Below are positions 50,995 to 61,410 of a DNA stretch of 64,000 nucleotides, in pieces. The stretch is from Galaxea fascicularis (taxonomy: Eukaryota; Cnidaria; Anthozoa; Scleractinia; Euphylliidae). Position 1 is the stretch's first letter, and each line of letters opens with the position of its first letter. Position numbers and translations under genes: made by a program. The stretch is taken from positions 41,258,881 through 41,322,880 of the forward strand of contig OX419336.1 of assembly GCA_948470475.1 (NCBI GenBank), read 5' to 3'. The notes under the pieces are model-generated. The model did no database searches. It was not told the DNA's origin and saw only the letters and a program-made list of their open reading frames with translations.

Positions 50995-51133
50995 CACTTA
51001 ATGATTGGTCCCGAGGGGAAGAGTGAATTTTGTTTCCCGAGAATCTCACTGTTTCCTGAAACGAGGTCGAGGGAAACATTCAGGTTCGAGGGAAACAAAA
51101 TTCACCGTTCACCAAGAGACCAGTCATTAAGTG
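50995..51133. mobile_element. 139-bp foldback MITE
   Basis: CACTTAATGATTGGTC and its near-exact inverted copy are the ends. The inner GTGAATTTTGTTTCC and GGAAACAAAATTCAC blocks pair too. Confidence 0.75.
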
Positions 51134-53720
51134 ATTTGTTGTATAGCAAAAGGAATGGATCAAACCGGTGGAAGACGAAAACAAAAGCAAATTTTTGTCC
51201 GTGAACAGATTTGCATATTTGTGTTCAAATTGCGAGTTACGTCTGTCAATGTTCCAGACAACAAAACGTTTGGGGTATCTGGTGGAACATAATTTACATT
51301 AATGCATATCTACCTGGATTTTTGAAAACAGGATCGCAGGAAAGTTACACTAAGCCTTGTTTATTTTAGTACTGAGGTGTGTTTCCCCCTTCTATTCTTC
51401 TTGGTCTTTGCTTGTGCTGGGGGGAGCGACGATGGCAATTAGCTGATTAGTAAGAGAAAGTTAACATTGAAAGTTAGAATAAGCTCTCTCCCCCCCCTCC
51501 CCCCCACCCTCCCCCTCCTCCCTTTTAACCCTCTTTATTTGGTCCCACTCTCTCTCTTTCTCAAGAAAATTTGCATGAATTTGAAATCTTAGCGTAGGCT
51601 TAGTTTCAAACGGAGTCAGTGTATTTAGCTTTCCTGTTCACCTCCTAGAGCAAAGTTTTCCTTAGAGCATCATGAAGCTCAGTGAGGGAAAAATTCTAGC
51701 GAGATGCAGTGTCTGCCTCGTCTAATAACCTTCGTGCGTATTTATCTTGTCGGGGCTATGAAGTCGACTGTTAGGCGCAGTGAAGGTTATTGTAGAGCTT
51801 TGCTTTCGGAGGTAAGGAGTCTTTAGCCTCAAAACGTAGGTGTCAGGGTTGATTTGTAAGCGCACATGGTGAAATTGGAGTTGACTTTTGAGCAGGCTAA
51901 AGACATAGTAAAACTGAATTGAGCAAGAAACAAGGGCTTGACGGAAGTTCGCTTGAAATCGTTTTTCAACATCCGGGACTTCAAGTAACTATCAGGCGAC
52001 GACAAGATTTGCCTCGGTATTTCTGCGCGAAAACCGTAAGTTTTTCCAGTTTCTTGACTTGTTACCGCCCTTGCGGCTTTAGCGATTCTATGCTAGTGAT
52101 CTGATAAGTGATGTGATAATTTGAAGTGTTATAATGTGTGATTTCCGGCCTCAAATCTAGTCGTAACATTTGCCACATGTTTACGTAGATGTAATTTACC
52201 AAGAGCTTGCTGTTATTCGTGTTAGCCACCAGGGAATTCGGTTTAAAACGTTGCTTGATTTCCTGCAAATCGATGCCTCTTTCCGACGGCAACTTTGCTC
52301 TCGGCAAGGCCGACGTTTCAAAGCAAGATTTGGGCAAAACTGACACTACTGCCCACTGTCATCTGGTAATAAGCAAAAAGTTAAGTGTCCTTGTTGAACA
52401 ACGGAGGTAATAGCAAAGGAAGTTCTAAAAAGCCTCGAATTTTCGTCGACCTGGTTTTCATAAGGTCAGGTATATGTATTCATTGTTTCTGAACAATGCT
52501 ATATTTCTTCTATTTATTCATTTATTTCATTTATTTTAAATCAAAATTTATTGTGAACTGTTACCCACCTCGTATAGTTGTGCCAACTGTGGGTAACAAA
52601 TATTGTAAAGTTGTATTTTCACAGGTAAAATAAACTCATGAAACGTTGACTTTCAGGAGTCTAGCCCATCCAGTTTTGTCTTAAATAAAGTTGTTCTTAA
52701 TACAAAGTGTTGTAATGTTCCTCGTCCGTGAGCTGGCTCATAGGAACCTTTAATTTGATTAATCAGGTTAGGAGTGAGATGGTCCTACTTGAAACACACG
52801 TGATGCCCATACCACATTACCTGACATCTCAGTCGCTTGACCACAGTTAGTGAACACCAAAACTGGGAAAATGAATCCTGCATGAAATAGACTAAGACGC
52901 AGAAATGTTGCTATGGTAATTGTGTACGGAATGTCATTTTGTGTCCTACCTGAGGTACTGTACTGGTGCCAAGTTTGAATGGCATCACTAAATTAATTCT
53001 AGAGATAAACTAAATTTTGTGATTTATAGTCTTAAACCACTTAATGGGCCTGGGCTATCATATCTACCCTGGGCGCCAGAGGTTATTTCGTTGACGACAC
53101 TGCTTGTTTTATGCGAATACTGTGAGAGGTTCAGTGCGAGGAGAATCAGGAACCTCTTGCATCAGCCGGTAGACATCATCAGTTTTTAAGTAAAAATTTG
53201 AACATCTCAGGAATGAAAGAAGATCTTGCAAAAAAGAAAATGCCATTTTTACTCACTTTTAAAGGCCTTTCAAATAAGCAAATATAACTTTTTACTTCGC
53301 ATGCACTTTTAAAAAGCCAGCAATATTGATATAGAAAGACCACGATGAACGGTACGTTCAAAAAATGAGCGCCGGAGAAAAGCTTTCACTTACATGCAGT
53401 TTTAACATAACAGTGAGTCCGCATTTAGTTAGTTTTTGTTACTGTACATAGCACAGGTACAAACTATTGTATTGCATGCTATAAGTTGTTTCGCTAAATT
53501 GGTTTATTGCATCTGAATTAGTGAACTCCACTCGAGTGTCAGGGTATTTAATTTTTTATTTTACTAATTAAAAAGCTAGTGAGTAGCAAACAGCAACAGA
53601 TTTTGTCGACTTTGTTTATTATCCGCCTGGTTTTGCCTAATCACACCGGCATTTTATCTTTACTGCAAGTACTTGAACAGGGGGGAAACCGACTGGCGGC
53701 CGATTGTATCGAATTTGTGT
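51134..53720. other. Intergenic DNA without recognised genes
   Basis: Contains a C-rich simple stretch at about 51487-51525. Short open frames (51919-52104 plus, 52062-52346 minus, 52207-52410 plus) have no supported identity. Confidence 0.3.
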
Positions 53721-53721
53721 G

Positions 53722-53767
53722 TGTATGTATGTATGTATGTATGTATGTATGTATGTATGTATGTATG
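53722..53767. repeat. (GTAT)n microsatellite
   Basis: About eleven uninterrupted GTAT units after a short GT start. Confidence 0.95.
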
Positions 53768-53789
53768 AGCCTCTCACGTCATCGTATTG

Positions 53790-53930
53790 AAACCTCCGTC
53801 AGTTTCGCCTGTCCACACGTATTCGATAAGCCGGCGTTTTAAAAAATATCCAGTATTCGAAAACCTCCGTCTTCGGTGACCGGAAACGCCGGTTACGTGT
53901 GTACGGAAGGCGAAACGAGAGAAAAAATAA
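53790..53930. mobile_element. MITE-like inverted repeat
   Basis: Blocks TTTCGCCT, CACACGTA, CCGGCGTTT occur in one orientation at 53804-53842 and inverted at 53882-53919; the arms are diverged. Confidence 0.5.
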
Positions 53931-54798
53931 TTTTCATCCGGGTACGCGCAGACGGGACTTGATGGCAAGAGTATATGGCTCTTGCTCATGCTTGTTGCGC
54001 TGCAACTTCTGATCACGGTTATCTCCCTTTAATTTCGAGCCCGTTATGTCTGGAGTTGATTCCTTTCATTCTTTTCTAACTGACCAAAATGAACTGAATG
54101 AATTGAAATTTCGTTGCGCGCGGTTCTTCATGCATCTATTATTCCTTCTCCAAAAAAATCATTGTTCCAGTCAAGAAATACCATTATTCCGTGTAAAAAA
54201 AATGCCGATTATTCCGCTGTCGTAATTCCATCCCAAAAAATGATTAAGCCCATTATTCCAGCGCAAAGAAATTTGGTATTCTTGTACCATTGTTGCTCTT
54301 CATCTCTCGAGGCTGATATTTCTGAATAATATAATAATTAAAGAAAGAGCGCGTATATCTAGCTGGATTTGCGAAAACGTGCCCATCAAAATGATTGAGT
54401 AACCCTGCAGCTCATTTTTCAGACCTGTATTTTCATTGGTTCCCATTACCTGTAGCTTCTTTTCTTGTCAGGGCTAGGGGTATTGTTTGTGGCATCTGTT
54501 GTTTTGTTCTCCAATCGTAGACCGCGCGCGTCTGGAAAGCTACGGGATTTCTTAAATGAATTGCAGCCACATGACAGGAAAGGGCATGCAAAAGTGACAT
54601 TTTGGGGTTCGGTAATCACCCGACAAGGATGACAATCACTCCTCCGCAGCGAATTAAAGTATAGGGAAAAATAGACAGAGCGAGAAGAAAGGAATGATCA
54701 GGAGAAAGAAAAAAGCAGTGGTTGGTCGAACGCTTTGTTCTTATAAGGCTACTTTGTGGATCGTTAAATGGCTAGCTGATGAAGACGATCGTCGCAGT

Positions 54799-54965
54799 TA
54801 ATGAACTTGCTTTAGTTGGTAGAGCGCGTTACTGATATAGACTTCGAAACTGTACCAGCACAAGCCTGAATTTTTTAGGCTTTAGCTTTCTTTTAATCAT
54901 GCTGCAGCTTTGGCATAGCTTTTATTACTGCGATGATCGTTCGCTTCTTTACTTACTTACTTTAC
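54799..54965 (+). pseudogene. Decayed relative of the 1-1240 tRNA-like unit
   Basis: TTAGTTGGTAGAGCGC is a remnant of the D arm, and AAGCCTGAATTTTTTAGGCTT is the post-tRNA hairpin with its T run. The tail TTACTGCGATGATC matches the tail of the 249-bp unit. The anticodon and T arms are no longer recognisable. Confidence 0.6.
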
Positions 54966-54999
54966 TTGAGTTTGAGTTTTGAGTTTGAGTTTAGTTTTT

Positions 55000-55220
55000 A
55001 CTAAACGATATTTGTAACCAGGATTTTCAAGAAAACAGCAAATAAATCGTAATTTTTAAAAGGTCACGACATTTTTAATTTGTAAGACATGTTTCAATGT
55101 TGTGAACATCATCGTCAGTTACAAAGTGTTAGAGCTGTAACAACCAGGCGAAACATACATAATTAACTCTGATGATGACGTGGTTACAAAGTGTTTAAAA
55201 GAATAAAGACTGTCACGACT
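55000..55220. mobile_element. Possible Penelope-like terminal fragment
   Basis: Blocks ATGTTTCAATGTTGTGAACA and ATCATCGTCAG with a loosely inverted GATGATGACG nearby resemble PLE terminal sequence. No coding part. Confidence 0.3.
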
Positions 55221-57606
55221 TCAGTTAACGCAGGGCACCTCAGGATACCAGCCTTGTTGTTGATTGGACTACCCAGCTGCCTAAATAAAGTTGTTTTGTC
55301 TCAGTTATCTTGAATATTCTATTCTGAGAGAGACCATCTGTAGAGACCAAGAGCGTACAAAGGTGCGTAGAAATAAACTATTATGTAACATCCATAGGCT
55401 GGACAGGGAGATGAGGAAAGGAGACAAGGAATATTTGCTTATTTCTAGCACTTGTATTTCAATTCAATGCTAGTAAAATTAAAATGTCCTAAACTGCTTA
55501 TAATATATACTTTGCATTACGTTTCAGTTCTAATAGCTTTACATACAGTGGACATGAAACTGGAAATTGTATATTGTTCAAGTTGATGCTCACAAAATAA
55601 AACTGCATTCCAGCTCCATTAGCACTTAAACGACCAAGACGGCAGTGAAAACGTCATTTCAAAAAATAACCATCCAGTTTTTGTAACAATTGTGCAACTA
55701 ATTTTCCTAAATGTTTAACATGGAAAATGTTGGAAAACTGTCCAAGGCTTAAATTACTACGAACGACGATCAAATAAAGAAAAAAAAAGAAAAATTTCCG
55801 GCATGCACCCACGTTCCGCAGAAAACACATTAAAATTCGGTCATTTCACCTTGTTGTTTTGGAAATCTACGGCAGAGAAATATGCCAAAACTACTACTTT
55901 ACGCCAACGCGTACAGCGCAAAGGTTCCGTTCGTTTGTTCACTCTTCCTCGTCGCTTCATCCTCCGTTTGATCCCCCACTATTGCTCTCACTTCCATTTC
56001 CACCATTGCCATTTCCATTGCCATCGGTGTCTGTATCAATGACATTAACTATAATAAAAACAAGAAGAACATAAGAAGAGACATTCGCGACTGTTTCTCA
56101 GAAAACTATCAGTGGTGTACATGGCACTGTTTCAGTAAAGTGAAAAATTGTATTGAGGTTTCAATTATGAGAGACGGACCATTAGAAAAAGGATGGGGGA
56201 GGGGTTAAAAACCAAAAGCAAAACATGGAAGGAAATTTAAAAGAAAAAAACGTGCAAATAAGGAGGACGAGAATAAAGGTCACGCACTTGCAAAAAACTG
56301 AAAATCCTGCACAAGCAATTGGCGAAAAAAAATCACAGAAACTGAAAATCTGGGCTGAAAGTCGGGCTGAAGCCCAGCCCGGATTTCTGAAGAAGTGCAT
56401 CATCTTTTACATGAACAAAGTTTCGGCCCCGTTTGAGGCAACCGGGCTGGAATTTTAGCCCGGCCCTGAAAAACCCATGTAACTAATTGCTATATGTTTT
56501 TATCAGCCTGAGCCGAAAGTCAACAAAAGTCTACAAAGGTGGTGGTTGCAAGGTTTCGTCGGGCATGTCGGGATAAAGATGATAAAGTTGAAAATGGTCG
56601 TTGCGTAACCAAATCAATAGTATGATTACAGACCGAATTGGACTCCACTCAGTCTTATTACCATTACTTATTAACTGAGGGTATTGCACCGGAAGTCGAA
56701 TTTTAGCTCGGTTAATTTTCTTCCTCTACAGACTTGTAATAGAACTTTTTACACTCTTTTTCTAACAACCTTTTTTATAAGAACGTTGACGCTTGAGATT
56801 AGTCAAAATTTTAAGAACATGCTAAGAACATGCCCAGGCGGAGAGTCAGTAAGAACGTCTTTATTCTATTCATTTGTTTTTGTTGCGTTGTGAACCCCTG
56901 TGTTCAATGCTATTGTAAAGACAAATTTACCAACACTTGGCTGGCACAACATCTTCAGTCGCGGCATCAGAGCAAACCGCACGAACATATGACAAGTCGG
57001 TTAGAAAGCAACTTGAAGTTTCCTGGTCAAGTCCACATTGATTTATTGAGATACTATACCATATAACGTAAGAAGTGTAACAACTGCAAAAAGTTTCAGT
57101 TCTATACAGAAAAAGTCTTCAAAGATATTCTATTTTTTGTGACTTTACATCATTTTGTGTCCATCTTGTGACGTCACAAGTCGCCTAATTTGCATAAATC
57201 AAAATCTTGAATAACTCGGCAACCAAGAGTGCTATCACAATAAAATAAATGCTATTGTTCATCATTCTGAAAGCCATTTGGAACAAGCTAATGAACACTT
57301 TTGTGTCATATGCACTTTAAGAACGTTTTCAGCTTCAAATCGCCAAAACATTTCAGCCTCAACTCTAAAATTAGACGTTCCTATATATATAAAAAAAAAG
57401 AGTATTTGAATGTTCCTTGTCATTTGTATTTATTATTGTAGATATTTTTGTCTCACTTAAATGCAGCTATTATTGCCGAGATAAAAATGTTTCGCCATCA
57501 GTTTGTCGTTTGTGCTTACGAAGAATCGCCGGGTGAAGAAAACGTTTTGTAATACCCGCGGTCATTACAAGGAGATCCGGCCTGCTTGTACTATCATTAC
57601 CATACA
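55221..57606. other. Intergenic DNA, likely repeat-rich, without recognised genes
   Basis: The stretch at about 55795-56050 looks like a diverged copy of a common coral repeat (CATTTCACCTTGTTGTTTT and following). Other open frames here are unsupported. Confidence 0.3.
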
Positions 57607-58352
57607 CTAAATAAAGATCTGGTAGTAATGATCCGTCGAACTGAAAGGCCTGGAAACCAGTGTGAGCCACCTTAACGAAATCCCATCGGAACACTCACCT
57701 TGCTGAATAGCAAAGGTAGCGCTGAATCCACTGGCTGAACCCACGCCGTCCGATGTGAATAGAATACTGATCACTTCTCCGCTTCCACTGATAGTCTCAG
57801 TGAACAGCACCGGTCCTAGTGAGCCCTGCCTCTTGCGTCTTTCGTAGTAGTTCGGTTCTTTCTTCTTTCTTCCATCATAGTAGTAGTAATCTTTATAGTC
57901 TTGATCGTGATAGTTATCCCCTGCATACTCACCAAACAAATCTTCATATAGCTGTCCAAAATTTAGTGAACGCTTTTTTTTACCCAATCCTGACGGTACA
58001 ATTCTTTCGAGCACACCGTCTCGAAAGACTCTTAGCATGTCTCTGTAGAAATAGAGATAATTGACTCAATAGCTATTGAGTACAATATGGGAATTTGGGC
58101 AGCCATGAAAATCTTTTTGTGTTTTCTAATAAGATCAGCGACTTACCCTGAACCGAGCCTGAAGGAACTCCTAAATTGCAATAATAACTGGGTCCCTATC
58201 GGCACAACGATGGTAAAACTGCATGACAGATTAGGAGGGTAATCACCCGGGAATAAAGGAGATTCTAAAGTCCCGCTTTGGCCGATAAGGGGACCACCGC
58301 ATTCTGACAATGAAAAAAACACACACAGCATTAAAATTGACAAAATGTGCAA
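57607..58352 (-). CDS. CUB-domain protein with a Tyr/Asp-rich insert between furin-like sites
   Basis: Two exons: 58303-58147 (or from an in-frame ATG at 58352) and 58042-57699. The first gives CGGPLIGQSGTLESPLFPGD and CSFTIVVPIGTQLLLQF, the second LGSGDMLRVFRDG and VLFTETISGSGEVISILFTS followed by GFSATF; together one CUB domain. About 55 residues are inserted where CUB domains normally have a short loop. This insert starts near KKKRS, contains LYEDLFGEYAGDNYHDQDY and KDYYYYDGRKKK, and ends at RRKRQ. If the ATG at 58352 is used, MHILSILMLCVFFSLS would serve as signal peptide; alternatively that stretch is a pyrimidine-rich splice acceptor and exon 1 lies upstream. At the 3' side a GTGAGT donor follows 57699; if unspliced, the frame ends at 57607. 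Partner unknown. Confidence 0.75.
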
Positions 58353-58519
58353 AACGTAAACGTTTTAAAAATAAATTTTGATTTAATTTTAATTTTAGTT
58401 TAGTCGCTTCCTGATGACTGAGAAAATAAAAAAATAGGTGTCTTTAATTTTTAAGTAAAAAATCTGATTTGTGGACCAGCCGTTGCTATAAATTATAGCC
58501 GGGTTCTCCATCATGCAAA

Positions 58520-58850
58520 CGTCATTGTCAATGTCGTCATTGTCGTTATAATTGCCCATAGTCGATGGGCAATTACAATTGCCACTGTCACTGTCACTGT
58601 CATTGTCGTTGCCATTACAATTGCCACGGTCACTTTCACTTTCACCGTCACTGTCATTACCACTGTCATTACAATTGCCACTGCCATTGCCATTGTCATC
58701 GTCATTGTCGTTGTCATTATCATTATCACTGACATCGTCATCGTCATTGTCATTGTCATCCTGTTCCTGATCCTGATCCTCATCCTCATCGTCATTGCCA
58801 TTGTCGTTGTCATTTTCACTGTCATTGTCACTGTCAGTTCGGATTGTGAT
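58520..58850. repeat. Imperfect GTCATT hexanucleotide microsatellite
   Basis: Long run of TGTCATTGTCATTGCCATTG-type units. Repetitive Met/Thr or Ser/Leu open frames across it are artefacts of the repeat. Confidence 0.9.
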
Positions 58851-59206
58851 TGTTACCTGTTACCTTATCTGGTCTGATCTAATGTTAAGTCTGGTTTTCA
58901 CTATCGACAGAGTTGGAATCGGAATTGTAATCAGAAGCTCGGTGTCACGTAGTGAAAACCAAACTGACGGAGTGGATCGAAAGCAGAATACCGATTCCGC
59001 TTTAGAAACTCCATCGCTAATGATCTAATGAAAACTAGATTGTCCAAGTCGCAAGCAGTTTTTTGGTGCCAAACTGTACTTGGAGGGTCTGAAAACTGCC
59101 ATTGTAATTTGTTGGTTCTTCCGCTTTTGCTTCCGACTCCGACAATATATAACGTTCAGTAGACCATAAGCGACGAAGTAATAAGCGGAATGGGAACAAA
59201 ATGAAA

Positions 59207-59294
59207 CGTTCTCATCTCATCCTTTCTTATCTTATCTCATCTCATCTCACCCCTTCTCATCTCATTTCATCTCATCTCATCTCATTCCATTCCA
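59207..59294. repeat. TCTCA pentanucleotide microsatellite
   Basis: CTCATCTCATCTCA units with interruptions. Confidence 0.9.
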
Positions 59295-59300
59295 TCAGCA

Positions 59301-59505
59301 TTTAACTTTTGGCCTAACTTTACAAAATGGTTCTCAATACTCTACAATGGTTATCAAAGTTCAGCTATAAACGGAGGTATTATGATGACCAACTATTTTC
59401 AGATATCAAGACGGGTGAGGCAGGGCTACCCTCTTAGCCCTTTCCTTAACATCCTGACGGTTGAACTGCTGCAACCGGTTGCAAAATTGTTGAGACATTC
59501 ACAAT
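59301..59505 (+). pseudogene. LINE reverse-transcriptase fragment
   Basis: One frame reads FNFWPNFTKWFSILYNGYQ and then FQISRRVRQGYPLSPFLNIL, ending in a stop at 59505. This is the palm/finger stretch of LINE reverse transcriptases, where R-G-V-R-Q-G-D-P-L-S-P is the usual core. Here G and D are replaced (RRVRQGYPLSP), and the YADD box is missing, so it is a dead fragment. Confidence 0.85.
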
Positions 59506-59737
59506 GAAAAAAATCTTCCAAAAAAAAAAAACCTTCTCAAAGTTGTTCCTCAAAGTTTCGAGCATGGTGTTGCACTGTTAACAACTTTGATAAGAGGGGG
59601 AGGGGAGAGGAAGTTTAAGATCATGGAAACATCATTAAAGACCAAATGATTTATAGTGTCTCAAGTATTTTTGTAACTCGTTGTAGCGTTGAAAATCCGT
59701 CAAGACCCGAACTGTGAGGCTATTCTCTTACTTAAGA

Positions 59738-60410
59738 TTTTGGTATTATCAACAGAGTTGATAAATGTAAATTGACCACCGTACAGGGATTCTAAAAGCT
59801 GACGTTTCTAGCGCTAGCCCTTCGTCAGAGCGAATCGAGGAATTATGGGTTGTGTGTAGTTTATATAGTGGAGTAGGAGCTATGCTATTGATGGTAACAT
59901 GGCAACGTGAAAATAGGAATACATTAGTTAAATAAAAAGCGTTCGTTAATACCGTGGGGATTAAGGGTGCCGATTTGGAAGATGAATTTTTGTTCCATAT
60001 TCTTGCGGCTTTCCGTCGTACCTTGATGTAGGGAAAGGCCGCAGATAGCCATGTGTTGTTTGGAGTGGTTAGGGAGATTAAAATGACGAGCGACTGGCTT
60101 AGATGCATCCTTGTCATTCTTCTCAACATCGCGAAGGTGTTCGCGGAATCGGTCGCCTAGTCGTCTTCCTGTCTCGCCAATGTATACTTTATTGCATAAC
60201 GTGCAGGTTAGGCAATAAATGACATTTGCGGAGGTACATGTGAAACGATCAGTGATCTTAACAGATCGCTTAGGTCCCAATATTTTGCTAGTGTTAAGAA
60301 TGAATTGACAAGTTTTACATCGTAAGCGCGCATTTGAAAGTGCCGGGTTGCTCGTTAGTTTTAAATGCGCTTCTAACTAAAAAGTTGCCGACGTTTTTGT
60401 CGCGTTTGAA
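59738..60410 (-). pseudogene. Penelope-like element 3' part with GIY-YIG endonuclease domain, 5'-truncated
   Basis: The minus strand from 60280 to 59924 encodes VIYCLTCTLCNKVYIGETGR and LGDRFREHL, the GIY-YIG nuclease that ends PLE proteins, then HFNLPNHS and a stop. Upstream, NVGNFLVRSAFK and EQPGTFKC belong to the same protein, but one base is missing or added near 60317 before RCKTC, so the frame is broken. Positions 59738-59840 are the terminal non-coding repeat shared with 21083-21185. The reverse-transcriptase domain is absent. At 60410/60411 the PLE joins exon 5 of the truncated MAM/trypsin copy. Confidence 0.85.
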
Positions 60411-61374
60411 TTCGCTGCTTCTCCACCTACTATTCTTGACTTTCCTTTCATGCCGCATAGTCCTTGAAAAAGGCGATAACATTAGAATTAAGGAGCTTAT
60501 CCGGCTTAACAGGCCAAGGCTTGCTCCTAGATCGAACAAACTAAAAACGTGAAATGGATCGAGAATTAAGGATTGATGGAATGGTGAATGAAGAAACGAA
60601 TCAACGAACAAACAAACAAACAAAAAAGGGCTTATTCTTGGATCGATTTAGTGACACGAGTGAAGAACAGAACATAGATCTAAAGACAGAGAAAGCAACA
60701 ATATCAAGGGAAACTTTTTCCTACTCACCCCCGGGCACTGGAGGGACAGGAGGAGTGCTTGGTTTTGGGGGAGTGGGGTGGCCGGTTGGTGGTTTGGGCT
60801 TTTCAGTAGAAGGACTCGACCCACAGTTTTCCGTAAGGCGAATGTCATCAATGGCTATATCTCCTTGCTTGCCTCCACGAACGGCAGAAAATTTAACCTG
60901 TCAAGTCAGATTCTTATATTCTTTGCTTGTTGGAATTATTACTGAAACTACTGACCCGTTACATGTAATGCTAAACTATTTTATAATAATTGGAAAGCTT
61001 TTCTTGTGGAATTGCAGAAATAAGCAAATTCTTCCCAACATTCATGGATTTCGAGAAAAAATTGTTGCTAAATATGAAACTGAAAAAATAATCAGTAGGA
61101 AAGACTTCTTTACAAAAAAATGGATACTGTCTCCTTATCTATCTTAACTAGCTCACTGTTCCTATCATTACGCTACTTTCTTTATTGTATCTATGCTGTA
61201 TACTGCAATCATATATAAGTACTGTTCTGTAAGTAGTGTATAAGTGTATTGTAACTGAGTAGTTTGTAAGTTGCCCGAGCTCCCTATTGCCGTCAATGTA
61301 TGTAAAGTCGTGTAAATGATGTAAGTAATTGTGTAAGTAATGCTTTTTTTTTTGTAAATAAACATATCTGTTTG

Positions 61375-61410
<36 letters not shown>

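Noticed and set aside
58511..58831. Met/Thr-repeat protein on minus and Ser/Leu-repeat protein on plus
   Set aside because: Both are translations of the GTCATT microsatellite.
60408..60413. GAATTC (EcoRI site) exactly at the PLE/gene junction, suggesting a cloning chimera
   Set aside because: A six-base site can occur by chance and nothing else indicates a clone-based artefact; long reads would decide.
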